This document shows positions 1 to 10,200 of a DNA stretch of 64,000 nucleotides, piece by piece. Position 1 is the first letter of the stretch, and each line of letters begins with the position of its first letter. Position numbers and translations under genes: made by a program. Under the pieces are notes generated by a model. The model searched no databases. It had not been told where the DNA came from and worked only from the letters and a program-made list of their open reading frames with translations. This DNA is from Gracilariopsis chorda (lineage: Eukaryota; Rhodophyta; Florideophyceae; Gracilariales; Gracilariaceae): NCBI GenBank assembly GCA_003194525.1, contig NBIV01000025.1:248001-312000 (forward strand). Reading direction: 5' to 3'.

Positions 1-82
1 TCGACTTACGCCTTCGGCTACGTCTCTTCTTTCTATGGGTCTCGGTACCTACGAACTCCTTTTGGGCGAGCTCTTCATCGTC

Positions 83-835
83 CTAGAGGTACTCGTCGGC
101 GTACCGAGTGCCGTGTTGCCCATTGGTCTTATCTGCCGGACGGCCTTTTTGCCTCTGGAGTCTCTCGTCTCCAGGCGGTATATAACCCAATGGGCCTTCC
201 TGTGTTGTTCCCAGGCAAGAGGCTACTTCTATACCTGCTCCTTGAGGTCTGGTGTGTGTTGACCGATGGACTTCCGATGGTAAACTTTGAGAAACAGCCC
301 GAGGGCTGTGAAATGTGCCTGCCTGGCGGGCGAGTTCCCCTTGGATGGTCGTGGCAATGGACTCCACGAGCACATCTGATTTCACAACGTCAGGAACCAT
401 TTGGTATGCCAAAGAGGAGAGGAGCTCCCGTAATACTCTCTCAAGTTGGTCCCTAAAGAGTTCCACCACTTGGTTTTCGCACCAAGAGCGGAGTTGCGGC
501 CATCGGAGAGAGGCGAAGACTTCTACCATACGGGGGACGTTTACAGTAGCAGCTTTGTCCTGAGGCTGTTCTGCATCATTGCTTGGGCCTTGCCGAAGAT
601 TGAGCTGATCCATCCTCTCGCGGAGGCGAGCAACCAATGGCGATCCTCTGGTTATCCTTTGAGGATTGTCCACAAGATCTATAACACGTCCATCAGAGCG
701 GCTGCAGGTACTCCTACGGTCATTATTATCGTCCGCTTGGGCGGCCAATGGGGTTAGGGCGACTGCAGGAGGTGCGGCTGCACCCTGGGTTCCTTGTTCG
801 TCTTCGTTCCGTGGGTTGGGATGTTGGCTCTCCAT
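83..835 (-). CDS. Hypothetical protein, about 250 aa
   Basis: An open frame on the minus strand runs from a TAG at 83-85 back to a stop at 995-997, with the first in-frame ATG at 835. I do not recognise the family. The protein is hydrophilic, rich in Arg, Gln, Asp and Pro, with a predicted helical middle part containing several Leu/Val-rich turns followed by basic residues, and no membrane segment or signal peptide. The frame upstream of the ATG stays open for about 50 more codons rich in Trp and Tyr, so the real start may lie further upstream or in a separate exon. Composition and setting next to retroelements would fit a gag-like structural protein of a different element, but no zinc knuckle is visible. 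Family assignment is unsupported. Confidence 0.4.
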   Translation of the reverse strand: MESQHPNPRNEDEQGTQGAAAPPAVALTPLAAQADDNNDRRSTCSRSDGRVIDLVDNPQRITRGSPLVARLRERMDQLNLRQGPSNDAEQPQDKAATVNVPRMVEVFASLRWPQLRSWCENQVVELFRDQLERVLRELLSSLAYQMVPDVVKSDVLVESIATTIQGELARQAGTFHSPRAVSQSLPSEVHRSTHTRPQGAGIEVASCLGTTQEGPLGYIPPGDERLQRQKGRPADKTNGQHGTRYADEYL

Positions 836-997
836 GCGGTCGGTGTTGCGTTCGAGCCACTTGCGTCGACTAATAGGCCAATGGTAGAAGTCGTGTGCGT
901 AAACGTCGTTTTTAAGGTCCAAACGGCTGTTCCTGTAGGCTTCTACGTTGGGAGACCAGTTGTAATAGAATACTACGTCCTTTGGCCAGCTGGGCTA

Positions 998-1669
998 GTA
1001 GTCTACCAGAGGGCGGTAGCAGGAGAGAGCCAGACACTGGGGTGACAATCCACTGGGTGTACTAGTGACGCAGGCACCAACTGGCAACCAGGCGCAATGA
1101 GCAGGCGCCATCTAAAGTCCCTACAGGTCAGGAGAATGCTATCGATGGCTTGGAGGCGTTTGGAGTCGTACTGGCTGCATATGGCGGCAAGAAGACGGTG
1201 AGGTTGCTTGTCTTGACGCTTCGCAGATCGGCGGCACTCGAGCAAACCTCTATGGCGGACGAGGCGCTCTGACCTCTGGAAACTATCCTAACAAACTAAA
1301 CAAAGTTAGCTAAATATTAAAACCTATGGTCGCAGTGCCTTGGCACTAGCACTTTCCCCTGGTATCTCCTGTATAGGAATCCACCTTGGCCACGTGGGAT
1401 ATTTTGGCCAGCAATGTTCTCACCTCTGCCAGCCGAGCCCCATGGTGACGTCACCACTGTACCTGCCCAATAGTCATTCTTCTACAGCAGCCAGCAATGC
1501 AGGGAACTGCAGAACAGCTTTGCAAACTCACCACCCTGGGTTGTGACGGATGATGTTCAAATTCAAACACAAAACCCAACTTCAGTAGCACGTCTTTTCG
1601 ATCAGAGAAGGAAACATTAACTCCAGCATAGAGTAAAGACCTAACTTAAATTAGAACCAAGAGAAGAAC
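998..1669. other. Stretch without recognisable gene
   Basis: Only short open frames occur here (up to about 80 codons) and none resembles a known family. No tandem repeat or LTR similarity to the rest of the window was found. It lies between the minus-strand ORF and the tRNA-like relic. Confidence 0.5.
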
Positions 1670-1742
1670 GTTCATGTAGCTCAGTGGGGGCACTGTCACT
1701 GCAGTGAACAATAATAGCCAGGGTTCGATAGTCGGCATTGAA
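1670..1742 (+). other. tRNA-like relic with pol III A and B boxes
   Basis: TAGCTCAGTGG at 1677-1687 is a good match to the internal A box of tRNA genes, and GGTTCGATAGT at 1722-1732 matches the B box in its first eight bases. Their spacing (45 bases start to start) is normal for a tRNA. The arms do not fold: the D stem has no partner, the T stem does not pair and the acceptor ends do not match. It is therefore either a decayed tRNA gene or the head of a tRNA-derived SINE whose body runs towards the Gypsy-1 junction at 1888. Confidence 0.4.
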
Positions 1743-1887
1743 TGCTCGATGAAAAGAAACCGGTAAGCAATCACGGCGCATGGCACAAAAATAGCGTTAG
1801 TGTCAAATCCAATTGCATAGGCTGACCACCGACAGGAGCATTGAGGTCCCAATTTGTTGTTGGGCCAAGGATGCCCAGTTTGGTTTT
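1743..1887. other. Unassigned flank left of the Gypsy-1 array
   Basis: This sequence has no match elsewhere in the window. It abuts the truncated first Gypsy-1 unit, where similarity to the other units begins abruptly with AGTATTTCATTGC at 1888. Confidence 0.5.
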
Positions 1888-4407
1888 AGTATTTCATTGC
1901 TAGGGCACGTCGTGGACAGAGAAGGTGTATCGGTGGACCCGACAAAGGTAGAGGCCATACTCAAGGCACCGGAGCCGAGGACGGTGACTGAGCTGAGAAG
2001 TTTTCTCGGGCTCGCGGGGTATTACAGGCGCTTTATACGCCATTTTTCGGGAATTGCAGGCGTGCTACATGCCGAAACCTCAAAAAAGAAGAAGTTAACC
2101 TTCACAGATGAAATGCTCGTGGCATTTCGGGCGCTTAGGGAAAAGCTCACCAGTCCGCCGGTATTGAGGTTCCCAGACCTCAGAGCGCCTTTCCGCGTCA
2201 AAATGGATGCCTCATCTGTTGCCGTAGGCGCGGTTCTGTCACAGAAGAAAGAAGATGGGATGTTCCATCCCGTTCAGTTCGCTAGCAGGACGATGAGCGA
2301 GGCCGAAAAGAGGTACTCCGTATGTGAAAAGGAAGCTCTGGTGGTGGTTTCCGCCCTGAAGAAGTTTCGTATTTACCTACTCGGAGCCGCTCTGTTTCAG
2401 CTGGTTACTGATCACCAAGCACTGAGCTATGCGGTCAAGAAGAAAGACGTGCACGGCTGCCTGGCTCGCTGGCTCGACCTCTTTGCCGAATACGAGTTTG
2501 ACATCGTGTACAGGCCTGGCGCTCGAAACTCTGCTGCTGATTACATCTCACGTTATGCTGACTGCAAAGAAGCCGCAGATCAGGCCGTTGAGGTGCTGAA
2601 TTTGCAGGATGCACGGTACGTTCATGGGCTGGAGCCCTACTACGCCAACATTGCACGCCACATCAGCGCCATGCCTTTCGAAGAGCCCGACACCAAGTTG
2701 AGGATTGCAGTAAAGAGCAACTCAGGAAAATGTGTTGTCTGGGAAAGAAGATTGTTTCGAAAAACGCCTGATGGCTTGCGTGCCGTTCCATCCGTTGAGG
2801 AGCGTGAGCCATTGCTAAGGATGTTTCATGACGACATGGGACATTGGGACTTCGCGGCTACAAGAAAATTTGTCACGGATCGATTCTGGTAGCCTGGACG
2901 CATTGCAAAAATATCGAATTACGTCAAAAGCTGCAAGGAATGTCAATTATCAAAGCCTCTGACATCCTACCAAGCCGGGCAGCGTTTTCCGTTGACCGGA
3001 ATATTTCATGTATTTTCTTTGGATTTTGCTGGCCCTTTCCCGGTTACAATGGCCGGAAACAAGTTCATGCTCGTTGGGGTGGAGCACCTGACTGGCTGGC
3101 CTATAGCCGTGGCCACCCCAAACTCTACGGCTCCGGTGGTGCTCGATTTTATCAGGACCCAGATCATTGACCCCTTTGGCTTTCCCCGTGTAATCGTATC
3201 GGACCATGCCACGTCGTTCATGGCAAAAGCGGTGCAGGAGTTCGTTGAGAGCAAGGGGATCCAATGGAAACCGACTCTTGCATACGCCCCTATGTCGAAC
3301 GGGCGTGCTGAGAGAATGGTCGGCACTATTAAAAATTCATTGGCAAAGGTTGTCACAAGTGGAAATATGCAGTGGGATGAAGCTATACCAAACGTTTTGT
3401 ACGGATATAGACGCCGCAAAATGAGAGAAGGGCATTCACCCTTTGAACTCCTTTATGGAACCATGCCACGCATGCATCCCCGCGATCCGGTCACTTTGCT
3501 TCGTGTGTCTACTCTGCTTCATCGACGGGTGGAAGTTTTGGCGGCGTTAGGTCACCGCGCTCAACGAGTTGTATCGCAACCAATCCGCGAAGATAACAAG
3601 AAGTACGGACACAGGTTTCGGGTAGGGGATCAGGTGTTAGTGATGCGTGGAAAGGCTCTGAACCCGAACTTGAAATGGCCTGCGTTCAGATCAAAGTATT
3701 ACGGACCCTGCCGTGTAGTCAAAGCTAAACATCCACGCTACGAACTCATGTCAGAAGGAAACCACTTCACTCGGGAAGGAATTCACGAACGCCGCCTGAT
3801 GTTTTACAACCCACACCAACCTCACTCATCATCCTGCGTCATCGTACATGGTCGGAAGTGCTGTACCGATACAGACAGGAATAACATGCGCGTGAATATG
3901 GTGCTTCACCATGAGGAAGAGGAATATATGGTAGATTTGGGATCCAACCCGATCTTATTACCGATGATGGTCAACTACGGCCTTTGCGACCAAGATGATA
4001 ACCTTCAAATGCTTTTCGTTGCTGGAAGACCAATATCTGCCTGGCTCGCACCGCTTGGTGAACCCGGGCATGTTCGTGAGAAGGTTGTGTGGAACCTTCT
4101 GCATTTGTGTTTGTCAATCTACAAGCTTTATGGAGCCTATATCAGGCCGGACACCTTTCAGACGCTTCTGTCGTTGGTTGATCATCTTCACACCGCCATT
4201 GGACAGGTTGTCGGTGTTGAGTTCGTAACTTATCTCTATCATTTTGTCGTCGGACAGTACGGACACTTACCGCCAGAAAAGACGTACTCGCGTGAAACTA
4301 CAGAATTCTTGGCGCAGTTAGGGAGTGGCCGTCAGTTTGTGCTAAGCTATGAGCCCGATCAAAACCGCATGGACATACCATTCACCTTCAGTTTTCGCCC
4401 TGTCTAG
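1888..4407 (+). pseudogene. pol: Gypsy-1 unit 1: 5'-truncated pol (RT end, RNase H, integrase)
   Basis: The frame enters in the RT thumb/connection and continues through RNase H, the integrase HHCC finger, the DDE core and a C-terminal extension. RT palm, protease and gag are missing because the unit begins at 1888. A nonsense change is visible: Trp TGG of the other units is TAG at 2890-2892, in the Trp-Trp pair between the His pair and Cys pair of the integrase finger. The frame after it stays open to TAG at 4405-4407. The upstream ATG at 1813 belongs to unrelated flanking DNA. This copy cannot make functional integrase. Confidence 0.92.
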
Positions 4408-4813
4408 AACCCACAGTCGATGTCAGTCTATTGGTTCTTGGTCGCCGGGGGAAGCGACCGCTAAGGAGTGGAGTGTGAAGTATGTTCGACGCGTGTCGTG
4501 GACACGTAAAGTTTACGGAAGACACTTTGCAACGTGTATGAGTGGGTCGCTGTTGGCAGCAAGGAGGGACTGCCTGTTGTCACTAATTAATATTTACTAC
4601 GCCTACAGAACCCTCCAGTTGAATCTGGAGTGTTCTTCTGTACTCTATATTACTCTACGGAACTCTTCACCGCTGTCGGGCATGATATTATTGCTTACCG
4701 CTGGTGCAATTGTTGGCTACAAAAAGGGCTTCCAACGTCAAGCGTTGTGGTTTGTGGTCGTAGCTAGGTATCATGTCTATTGTTATGAGTAGAAATTATG
4801 CTTACGCTGTAGG

Positions 4814-4889
4814 CTAGACACGCAAGTATATGCGCTGCGTATGCGCGTGTAGTCTAGAGGATTGATTAGAATCTAATGCCAAGCTGGCA
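4814..4889 (+). promoter_or_regulatory. Cluster of three palindromes upstream of the LTR TATA box
   Basis: Three adjacent inverted repeats lie 50-125 bases before the TATA box: an imperfect one with CTAGAC (4814-4819) and GTCTAG (4852-4857) arms plus inner ACGC/GCGT steps, then ATTAGAATCTAAT (4865-4877), then TGCCAAGCTGGCA (4877-4889). They recur at the same place in the other two LTRs. Position suggests dimeric-protein binding sites controlling retrotransposon transcription; that role is inferred. Confidence 0.5.
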
Positions 4890-4938
4890 TGTTATGGCAC
4901 TACTCTTAGCTAGAGTTAGTTCCTGGGTTTTTTTTGTC

Positions 4939-4946
4939 TATAAAAG
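4939..4946 (+). promoter_or_regulatory. LTR TATA box
   Basis: TATAAAAG follows a T-run and precedes the GC-rich step GGCGCCGG. It is the only strong TATA element in the LTR and recurs at 12058-12065 and 19175-19182. Transcription of unit 2 would start some 30 bases downstream, within the LTR. Confidence 0.7.
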
Positions 4947-5499
4947 GCGCCGGAAATTGGCTTCTGCTCCAACTCCGACCACCACACCTCCCAGCTCAAC
5001 CCCAACCCCCAGGCTTCAACCAGCATCAGCAGTCCTGTCCGTAGGGGTAGGAACCTTGGGCTGAGGTCTTTCAAATACTTTCTTCTGGCCGGCCCGTGGT
5101 CCCGGCCTCCAACCAACAACCCTCCATATCTTGGTGTTTCTTGGCCTTGGTTTCTCCTCTTTTTCTTTAAGTTTTTATCTGTTTGACCCTGGAGAAGTGC
5201 CTCTGGATCGTTCATATTTATTTTTATACTTTGTTTTGGGCTGCTGTGTTCACCGAGAAAAGGATTCGTTGATCAAGCCATTCAGCGTGAGATTTATTGT
5301 GGATTAATCGCAGGTGTTGGACTTGGAATCGCTCTGACTCGTCCCGTTATTCGGTTGTTGTTTACGTTTGTCTACTCCGGTGGTTTGAAGGCCCACAGTT
5401 GGTCACTGTTGGTGGCTAGCGCTCCTTGTTTTGCTACGAAGAGGCTATTGTTTTTGCTTTATTTTGGCTTGTTATCGCCGCGCTGTTTTTGCCACCAAA

Positions 5500-6894
5500 A
5501 TGGCGTCTTCATGGTACTCCCGCCGAGGTTCTGCTTCCCCGGAAGAGAGTGAGCTCTCTTTCGATGGGTGTTCAGTGGACATCCGGAAGTTTTTTTTCTA
5601 CTACGAAAACGTCGCTACACGTGGCAAGTCGGACGAAAAACGTGCCTTGGATCTACTTGGATACGTCGAAGGGGAAGCGTTCGAGTTCTATTATGACAAT
5701 TTTGCTCTCGATGTAGAGCTCAGTGACGAGGCTCGCGACTATGCCGTCGTTAGAGCCATGTTTCTGGAGCGCTTCGGATCCGCTGAGGAGCCCGAGGAGA
5801 ATATCCGCCAGGCGGTATCTTCACGCTTAGACTACGGGGATCTTCTGGGATCACTGACGCGTATGGATACCTGCTTTGAGAAGGCGGGATTCAATGAGAA
5901 GGCAAGGTTTGGACTTCTTCCCAACGCCGTGATGGAGTTTGGGGACCTGGCGCAATTCATTGTCTTTCGGGGTGGGAGTGACTACGAATCCCTGAGGAAG
6001 CTAGTGCGCTCTTTCGTCGCCGGAAGGAACGTTTTGGGGTCTCATGGTGCCCTACATGTCCTCTCACCCCCAAAGAAGATCCTCCGCAGAGAAAACCGAG
6101 CAGAAGCTTCAGTCTCGGACGCTCTAGGAAAACGAGTTGATCAAATCACCGATCAGATCGCTCAGCTCTCGTTATTGGTCAAAAAGAACCAGTCTTCTGT
6201 TCCACGAAGCGACGAAGAACAGCTGTGCTCCTACTTCCAGCGCCCCGGACACTATGCGAGCCGTTGCAGCCTCAATCCTCACCGTGACACTCGGTGTGCG
6301 TACTGCGGAAAGGTAGGGCACTCAGTGTCCACCTGTTGGAAAAAACCCTCTGGTGAGGGCCGGTTGAAGAATGCCCTTGACGAATGCGGTGCTAAGCTTC
6401 GTCTCAGGGCCCGTTCCGGTCAGCCTGCTCCCTCCAGCCAAGTGCCTGGCTCCAATTCAAACCAGGTTGGAGTCGTTACGGGGCACCCGGGAGAAGGGGT
6501 TGAAGACCTCGTTGCTACCACAAAGCGTACGGCGGATGGCGCCCCAGTCGCCAAACAAGCTCGCACGTACGGGACAATGGACATGTCGGTGTTGCTACAC
6601 CCAGATGGTAGGCATCGAGATAACATAGAGGCCTTGAAGCCGACCAAGGCGCATCGCAAAACTGTCTCAAAAGCAAAGAAGCCCGTGAATCGGAAGCAGA
6701 CTAGTAAGGTTCGACTTCAGGAGCACGCCGGAAAGTACAATGTCGTGGAGGAGCTTGCTAACGCCTCCACGGGCATCAAATTTGGACAGCTCATCCGTGG
6801 AGATGCAGATGACGCCAAGAAAGATATTAGACGCATCTTGTCGGGAAGGACGGGCCGGAAAGTAGCGGTGGCACAAACCCTACGACCCGTGTAG
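5500..6894 (+). CDS. gag: Gypsy-1 unit 2 Gag (464 aa), first zinc knuckle damaged
   Basis: Capsid/nucleocapsid precursor that would package the element RNA in cytoplasmic particles. The ATG at 5500 has A at -3 in the context ccaaaATGg; the frame is also open upstream to 5431, but the leader part reads as untranslated sequence. Residues about 20-190 form an acidic/aromatic capsid-like region, 205-230 a heptad-like helix, and 243-256 and 266-279 two CCHC knuckles (CX2CX4HX4C), followed by a basic tail. In this unit the second Cys of knuckle 1 is Phe (TTC at 6235-6237, TGC in unit 3), so RNA packaging by this Gag is probably impaired. It ends at TAG 6892-6894, and the next domain continues in the same frame. 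Confidence 0.9.
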   Translation: MASSWYSRRGSASPEESELSFDGCSVDIRKFFFYYENVATRGKSDEKRALDLLGYVEGEAFEFYYDNFALDVELSDEARDYAVVRAMFLERFGSAEEPEENIRQAVSSRLDYGDLLGSLTRMDTCFEKAGFNEKARFGLLPNAVMEFGDLAQFIVFRGGSDYESLRKLVRSFVAGRNVLGSHGALHVLSPPKKILRRENRAEASVSDALGKRVDQITDQIAQLSLLVKKNQSSVPRSDEEQLCSYFQRPGHYASRCSLNPHRDTRCAYCGKVGHSVSTCWKKPSGEGRLKNALDECGAKLRLRARSGQPAPSSQVPGSNSNQVGVVTGHPGEGVEDLVATTKRTADGAPVAKQARTYGTMDMSVLLHPDGRHRDNIEALKPTKAHRKTVSKAKKPVNRKQTSKVRLQEHAGKYNVVEELANASTGIKFGQLIRGDADDAKKDIRRILSGRTGRKVAVAQTLRPV

Positions 6895-7296
6895 AGGCTG
6901 AAATTAATACCGATCAAGGTCTATGGTACAGTGGCTCAAGCGCTTCTGGACTCGGGAGCAGTGCCAAACCTGATGTCCGCCAAACTGTGTCACCACCTCT
7001 CTCTGGAGCCTGCTCATACCCCAAAGAAGATCACTACGGCCGACGGCGTTTCTTCGAACGTCATAGGCGCGCTACGGCAGATTCCAGTCAAGTTTGGTCC
7101 TGTCCGAGTTCCTGTAGACTTTCTCGTCGTAGATGGAACTCCCTTTGAAGTGATAATTGGGTGTTCAGCTCTCGAGACGATGCAGGCCCGACTGAACCTG
7201 AGAAACCAGGAGGTGACGTTGAACCTGGACGGAAAACCGGTCACCCTGGGTCTCGACTACGAACGCTCGGACCTGGAAGACCTCATCGCATGGTGA
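6895..7296 (+). CDS. Gypsy-1 unit 2 aspartic protease segment, between two in-frame stops
   Basis: This 133-codon segment follows the gag TAG without a change of frame and ends at TGA 7294-7296. It has the retropepsin active-site signature LLDSGA about 18 residues in, and a VIIGCSALE segment near residue 80, as expected for a one-domain retroviral-type protease that dimerises to cut the polyprotein. There is no ATG near its beginning (the only early triplet, GTG at 6931, is internal to the domain), so it can hardly be translated on its own. Reading through the gag TAG, as in murine leukaemia virus-type gag-pol expression, is the obvious route; this is inference. Confidence 0.85.
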   Translation, partial: RLKLIPIKVYGTVAQALLDSGAVPNLMSAKLCHHLSLEPAHTPKKITTADGVSSNVIGALRQIPVKFGPVRVPVDFLVVDGTPFEVIIGCSALETMQARLNLRNQEVTLNLDGKPVTLGLDYERSDLEDLIAW

Positions 7297-10200
7297 GACA
7301 CGGATAGCGACGATTTTACTTCAGACTCGGATGCGGCTCCAGACGAGTCGGAGTCTGACGAGGAGGACCTAGTCGCTGCCTTCGCCAATGGCACCTATGT
7401 CACCTCTCTTTTCCCCGACGGTTACGAAGAGAACAAGTATCTGAACGTAGACGAGGCCGATAGTGAAGGAGGCGGAGTACATAATATCCTGGTCGTTGAG
7501 ATGGAGCCAGACAATACCGAGGGAGATGTCCAGCAAGATCCGCCTTCGCTTATCAACGGAGACGATGTTTCGGGATACATGCGATCTGAGAGGGAACAAG
7601 GAGAAGTAGTTTTCCGTGATCGGTTTACTAATCACGTCGGGAGCCATAGCGTTCACGAGGAAGGTGGGAGCGAAGGTGAAAGGCGGTACGAGGATGCAGT
7701 GGAGGAAGACGACTCCACAGACTCCTCGGGTCATTCGGTTCCTCCCGACCCGACGTTATACATCCCCATCAGAGACGAAACAGTTTTGCTCCAGGACTCT
7801 GGGCCCGACCAGCCGAGTGAGAGCCTGAACATTCGGGTATATCGTCGCTTCCCACCGCTGCAGCCTGGAGATCCACTCCCGATTGATTCTAGTGAGCTAC
7901 CAGTCGGGGGAAGATTTGTCATAATAAGAGATGAAAACAATGGACCTGTGCTTACATACAATGCCGACTCACAGGAGGAGCCGGTACCTGTACCGCTTCA
8001 CAGGGGCCCTAGTCGAGGAGACGGGAGAAGAATGCACGACAACAGTGAAGATGGGAGCGGGCCAAACTCTTCGTCATTCCTGGCAGATGTATCAGAGAGG
8101 GATGGCGAGAATGGGGATCAAGGGGAAGAACTCGTGTATACGGACCCGGATGCTACCGCTGAAGAAGGTGGCGAAGAAGAGCTCCCTGATCTCCTGGTAG
8201 AGGACATGAATAACCCTGAGTCAGAGTACGCCGAAGTGATACGAAAAGAAGAGGAATGCCTCGAGCATGATGGGCGCATCCTGGACAGGTTAACCCACCT
8301 CCCCGCAACAATGCAAGGAGAGATTGCAGATGCTCTCCAAGACTTAAGAGTAGTAGCGTGGTCCCTGGACGACCTGCGTCCCTCGGATGTTTCTATCATG
8401 CACGAGTTTTTTGCTGAGCAACGATGCGCCAATATCGTCATCAGTCCGCCGTCTTCCACCAATGCATGACAAGTTTGTCAAGCAGGAAGTGGAAAATATG
8501 TTGTCTGCAGGAATTATCACCCCCGCCCGCTCGGCGTGGTCATTCCCAGTCGTTATTGCCACAAAGAAACATGGCCAGCCGCGGTTCTATGTGGACTATC
8601 GTACTCTGAATAAGAGAATGAAAGCGGATAGATGGCCACTCCCTCATATGGAACAGATCTTCGACGACCTCAGAGGAAATTCTTTCTTCACGACTCTGGA
8701 CCTTTTCCCGGGGTACTGGCAGATTCGCATGTCCCCAGAATTCAAGGAAATGACTACATTCGTCTGCCGACAGGGAACTTTTCAATTCGAGGTAATGCCT
8801 TTCGGACTTATGAATGCCCCAGCAACGTTCCAAAGAATGATGAACACCATCCTAGACGAGCATGAGTATGTCAGAGTCTATATCGACGATGTTGTCATCT
8901 TCTCGCGTACACTGGAGGAACATATACAGCATATCACGAATGTGCTACAGACGATCGCCATACACGGACTTAAGCTGAAAATAGCTAAATGCAGCTTTGC
9001 GCAGTCCAGTATTTCATTGCTAGGGCACGTCGTGGACAGAGAAGGTGTATCGGTGGACCCGACAAAGGTAGAGGCCATACTCAAGGCACCGGAGCAGAGG
9101 ACGGTGACTGAGCTGAGAAGTTTTCTCGGGCTCGCGGGGTATTACAGGCGTTTTATACGCCATTTTTCGGGAATTGCAGGCGTGCTACATGCCGAAACCT
9201 CAAAAAAGAAGAAGTTAACCTTCACAGATGAAATGCTCGTGGCATTTCGGGCGCTTAGGGAAAAGCTCACCAGTCCGCCGGTATTGAGGTTCCCAGACCT
9301 CAGAGCGCCTTTCCGCGTCGAAATGGATGCGTCATCTGTTGCCGTAGGCGCGGTTCTGTCACAGAAGAAAGAAGATGGGATGTTCCATCCCATTCAGTTC
9401 GCTAGCAGGACGATGAGCGAGGCCGAAAAGAGGTACTCCGTATGTGAAAAGGAAGCTCTGGTGGTGGTTTATGCCCTGAAGAAGTTTCGTATTTACCTAC
9501 TCGGAGCCGCTCTGTTTCAGCTGGTTACTGATCACCAAGCACTGAGCTATGCGGTCAAGAAGAAAGACGTGCACGGCTGCCTGGCTCGCTGGCTCGACCT
9601 CTTTGCCGAATACGAGTTTGACATCGTGTACAGGCCTGGCACTCGGAACTCTACTGCTGATTACATCTCACGTTATGCTGACTGCAAAGAAGCCGCAGAT
9701 CAGGCCGTTGAGGTGCTGAATGTGCAGGATGCAGGGTACGTTCATGGGCTGGAGCCCTACTACGCCAACATTGCACGCCACATCACCGCCATGCCTTTCG
9801 AAGAGCCCGACACCAAGTTGAGGATTGCAGTAAAGAGCAACTCAGGAAAATTTGTTGTCTGGGAAAGAAGATTGTTTCGAAAAACGCCTGATGGCTTGCG
9901 TGCCGTTCCATCCGTTGAGGAGCGTGAGCCATTGCTAAGGATGTTTCATGACGACATGGGACATTGGGACTTCGCGGCTACAAGAAAATGTGTCACGGAT
10001 CGATTCTGGTGGCCTGGACGCATTGCAAAAATATCGAATTACGTCGAAAGCTGCAAGGAATGTCAATTATCAAAGCCTCTGACATCCTACCAAGCCGGGC
10101 AGCGTTTTCCGTTGACCGGAATATTTCATGTATTTTCTTTGGATTTTGCTGGCCCTTTCCCGGTTACAATGGCCGGAAACAAGTTCATGCTCGTTGGGGT

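Larger units (their letters stand above)
4474..5397 (+). repeat. Gypsy-1 LTR (between units 1 and 2)
   Basis: Candidate boundaries: a purine tract AAGGAGTGGAG (4463-4473) is followed directly by TGTGAAG, and the other end reads GGCCCACA at 5390-5397, giving TGTG...CACA ends. Two bases later TGGTCACTGTTGG (from 5400) could be a primer-binding site. Length about 924 bases, as in the other two copies (923). The boundaries are inferred; no outer LTR edge is preserved in the array to prove them, and a second purine tract at 4561-4569 is an alternative left edge. Confidence 0.6.

Noticed and set aside
1670-1742. Functional tRNA gene
   Set aside because: A and B boxes match, but D, T and acceptor stems do not pair.
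2844-3419. Several 100-145-codon frames on both strands inside the integrase region of Gypsy-1
   Set aside because: They are shadows of pol; the same set recurs in each unit because the DNA is the same.
4349-4792. 147-codon ORF at the pol end/LTR start, present in all three units (also 11469 and 18586)
   Set aside because: It overlaps pol in another frame and spans the LTR edge. Its conservation merely follows the near identity of the units.
5501-5520. Primer-binding site TGGCGTC... overlapping the gag start of Gypsy-1
   Set aside because: The inferred LTR end with CACA at 5397 and TGGTCACTG at 5400 is more consistent with Gypsy-2 and Gypsy-3; the similarity break at 19737 can be a truncation.
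6892-7296. Alternative nuclear genetic code with TAG and TGA as sense codons
   Set aside because: The pol frames of Gypsy-1 end in TAG, the Harbinger frame ends at TAA and TAG, and TGA also interrupts the decayed elements; nothing outside the two Gypsy-1 sites calls for reassignment.
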